The notes beneath the pieces are model-generated. The model was not told the origin of the DNA. It saw only the letters and a program-made list of their open reading frames with translations, and made no database searches. A stretch of 64,000 bases of DNA from Stentor coeruleus (Eukaryota; Ciliophora; Heterotrichea; Heterotrichida; Stentoridae): assembly GCA_001970955.1 (NCBI GenBank), contig MPUH01000008.1, positions 123,456 through 187,455 of the forward strand. Direction: 5' to 3'. Made by a program: the position numbers and the translations under genes. Each line of letters begins with the position of its first letter. Within the stretch, counting starts at the first letter, position 1. Positions 62,407 through 64,000 of the stretch are shown here, piece after piece.

Positions 62407-63240
62407 CTATCTATTTTTCAAGAATAAATCAAAAATTATCGACAAAGAAGTAGCGCTTATTCCACATATTGCAATGAATATTTTGCTGAGCTTTCTAAAC
62501 AAAGGAAAATTCAGCGCATGGGCAAGCATAAAAAACCTAAGTATACTAACCACAACTTCAAGTACCTGAACTCTATATTCTCTAATAGAAGTAACCAAAT
62601 CATAAGTCAAACTATAAGTATTCTTATCCTTCTCAACTCTTTTATGAGGATTATCACTAAGACTTTCCCTCAAAATCCTAACTCTTTCTTTAGTCCTAAA
62701 CGAAGTAAAAAAAGTTATCGTAAGCCCAAACATACATCTAGCTAATGATGACATATCCTTAGTATCCTTCCATCTTATATTCGCATGGGCTATAAATTTC
62801 GAGATTATTCCTATATCAGCACACCAAACTAAATTGTCTAATATATAATAAACTATATTTGAAATGCTTAACCCAACCTGTAAAGCTTCCATAATATTGA
62901 ATTTATCTCGATTTTTCCATGATCGTTCTAAAGACCCAAGATCATCTGTAAACATAAGTACTCTCATAAGTTTTCTCCCATTCTTCATAGATTTTTCTAC
63001 CTGTATAGCATTAAGTAAATGTATTGGGTAATTTGTTATATTATTGGTTTTAACAAAGTCCATCATTGTAAGCTTAAACAGTTCAGAAATATATTGTATT
63101 AAACTTAAGAGTTTTTCTTTACCTTTTGTAGTTTTAGTCAAAGTACTTATAGAGTTTGTAGTAAAAGATATGAAATGAGTCGCTGGTAAGACTGGGTTGA
63201 GGAGTTTTGGTAATTCGGTAAAGCTATAGGTTCTTTTCAT
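62407..63240 (-). CDS. PEX11: PEX11-family peroxisome proliferation protein
   Basis: 277 residues. The amphipathic N-terminal region and the later block (NIMEALQVGLSISNIVYYILDNLVW...RWKDTKDMSSLARCMFGL) are typical of PEX11, with a hydrophobic C-terminus (LRFFMLAHALNFP, FIAICGISATSLSIIF). PEX11 remodels the peroxisomal membrane to elongate and divide it. A single exon. It starts 6 bp downstream of the neighbouring ATPase gene's stop on the same strand. Confidence 0.87.
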   Translation of the reverse strand: MKRTYSFTELPKLLNPVLPATHFISFTTNSISTLTKTTKGKEKLLSLIQYISELFKLTMMDFVKTNNITNYPIHLLNAIQVEKSMKNGRKLMRVLMFTDDLGSLERSWKNRDKFNIMEALQVGLSISNIVYYILDNLVWCADIGIISKFIAHANIRWKDTKDMSSLARCMFGLTITFFTSFRTKERVRILRESLSDNPHKRVEKDKNTYSLTYDLVTSIREYRVQVLEVVVSILRFFMLAHALNFPLFRKLSKIFIAICGISATSLSIIFDLFLKNR

Positions 63241-63246
63241 ATTTTA

Positions 63247-63990
63247 TTAGTTCTTATTAATAAAAGATGCTTCGATTCGTGCCAATATCACGTTGTGCAT
63301 TGTATTTAAGGTTTCATCGATATGCTGTATATTGATTGGTATAACAGTGAATATATCATTATATTCTAATAGAAAACTTTGGACTTGTTGGAAGCTTTTT
63401 AGTAAATGTTTGAGTTGCTTTTGGAATTTACCTAGCTGGGCCACTTCACTTCTAAGTTCTTTGGGGATGTCGGACATAAGCCAATTTTCTATGATGTAAG
63501 CGTGTTCTTTTTCAGATATCGTTAAAAGAAATGGGACGATTACAGCATTGGACTGGTCCATTTCATCGAGAACTTTCTTGATTTTTTTCTCTTCAGGGTC
63601 GTCTGAGTCCCTCATTGTGATCCTGAATTTCCTTGGCGCTTCTTCTCTTTGATGTAAATAAAGCATTGGATCTAACTCATAACCTTCAATTATAAGCGCT
63701 TTTCCTTCTTGAAGACACTTTAGTATATCAGTATGGACTCCTTTTCTCACAAGTCGGTTTTCAGCTTGGAGAATCTGGTTTTGTTCACTTTCTCCATACG
63801 CCCAGAATGGTCTGCAATTAAACTCTGCAGAAAAAGATTTAAGAACCGAAGATACAATTGATGTTTGAAGAACATTTGCTACATTTACTCTATCAGCAAA
63901 TTGAGTAACTAAAGTAGATTTCCCACATGCAGGAGGACCAGCAACTAATATTAAAAGAGGAGCTCTTTGTGCATAGAAATTAGAGACCAT
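63247..63990 (-). CDS. P-loop ATPase, 2-phosphoglycerate-kinase-like
   Basis: 247 residues. Walker A GPPACGKS at residues ~18-25. The blocks VLQTSIVSSVLKSF, NRLVRKGVHTDILKCLQEGKALIIEGYELDPMLYL and MRDSDDPEEK match the 2-phosphoglycerate kinase-related family found in archaea and plants (LPA1-like), part of the zeta/adenylate-kinase-like P-loop fold. The eukaryotic substrate is not well known. The whole gene is inside the window: ATG at 63990, TAA at 63247-63249. Its stop is 6 bp before the PEX11 start, so the two form the second-tightest pair here. Confidence 0.82.
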   Translation of the reverse strand: MVSNFYAQRAPLLILVAGPPACGKSTLVTQFADRVNVANVLQTSIVSSVLKSFSAEFNCRPFWAYGESEQNQILQAENRLVRKGVHTDILKCLQEGKALIIEGYELDPMLYLHQREEAPRKFRITMRDSDDPEEKKIKKVLDEMDQSNAVIVPFLLTISEKEHAYIIENWLMSDIPKELRSEVAQLGKFQKQLKHLLKSFQQVQSFLLEYNDIFTVIPINIQHIDETLNTMHNVILARIEASFINKN

Positions 63991-64000
63991 TTGATACCTA

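Noticed and set aside
1-64000. TGA as tryptophan (as in Blepharisma)
   Set aside because: Several genes with clear family ends (SHIPPO at 1952, EF-hand at 24512) stop at TGA, and no conserved protein here contains an internal TGA.
1-64000. tRNA genes, telomere repeats, CRISPR arrays, transposons
   Set aside because: No tRNA B-box-like GGTTCGAATC context, telomeric run, regular spacer array, transposase or inverted terminal repeat was seen by eye; a covariance-model search could still find a diverged tRNA or ncRNA.

Overview
This window looks like a macronuclear contig from a heterotrich ciliate of the Stentor type. Four observations support that. Base composition is strongly AT-rich. TAA, TAG and TGA all act as stops, so the code is standard. 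Fifteen introns can be placed by protein continuity, and each is exactly 15 nt long, starts GTA, ends TAG or CAG and has A at position 10. Genes are packed tightly, often 1-60 nt apart, and many encode ciliary or cortical proteins (SHIPPO, SAXO, CFAP57, SF-assemblin). The species assignment is inference.

Layout: about 46 protein genes on both strands. 1-7.7 kb: partial VAMP7-like SNARE, SHIPPO protein, EIPR1, proteasome alpha4, CLP1 and NECAP (1 nt apart), RBM25. 8-20.8 kb: SAXO, YJU2, a multipass membrane protein, three unknown basic proteins, a homeodomain-like protein, mitochondrial uL24, PP2A catalytic subunit, a DDX3-like helicase, EMC2. 21-31 kb: a possible papain-fold protein, a divergent Ras-like GTPase broken by an assembly gap, a myristoylated EF-hand protein, a ZnT transporter with a duplicated membrane helix, a small RNASEK-like gene found only by placing its intron, a Pumilio protein. 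30-44 kb: ankyrin-DHHC acyltransferase, acid phosphatase, arrestin-like protein, PX-GTPase fusion, REI1, a secreted protein, CFAP57, ankyrin-SAM-SAM. 44-64 kb: multi-PHD protein, RPB4, two unknown proteins, an RRM protein, ZCCHC10, a CaaX protein, eS19, an ARID/JmjC protein, PEPCK, Alba, SF-assemblin, PEX11, and a 2-phosphoglycerate-kinase-like ATPase.

There is no operon logic. The genes are housekeeping (splicing and 3' processing, translation, trafficking, chromatin) mixed with ciliary structure. There are no tRNAs, rRNAs, telomeres, CRISPR arrays or recognisable transposons.

Most notable: (1) an ARID protein joined to a KDM6-like JmjC and zinc region in which all three iron ligands appear lost; (2) nearly every spacer runs from G/T-rich on its left to A/C-rich on its right, whatever the gene orientation; (3) two kinds of direct repeat, namely single-N gaps flanked by near-identical copies (assembly joins) and N-free tandem duplications that keep reading frame in three genes; (4) PX-GTPase and Ras-like proteins with degenerate GTPase motifs.
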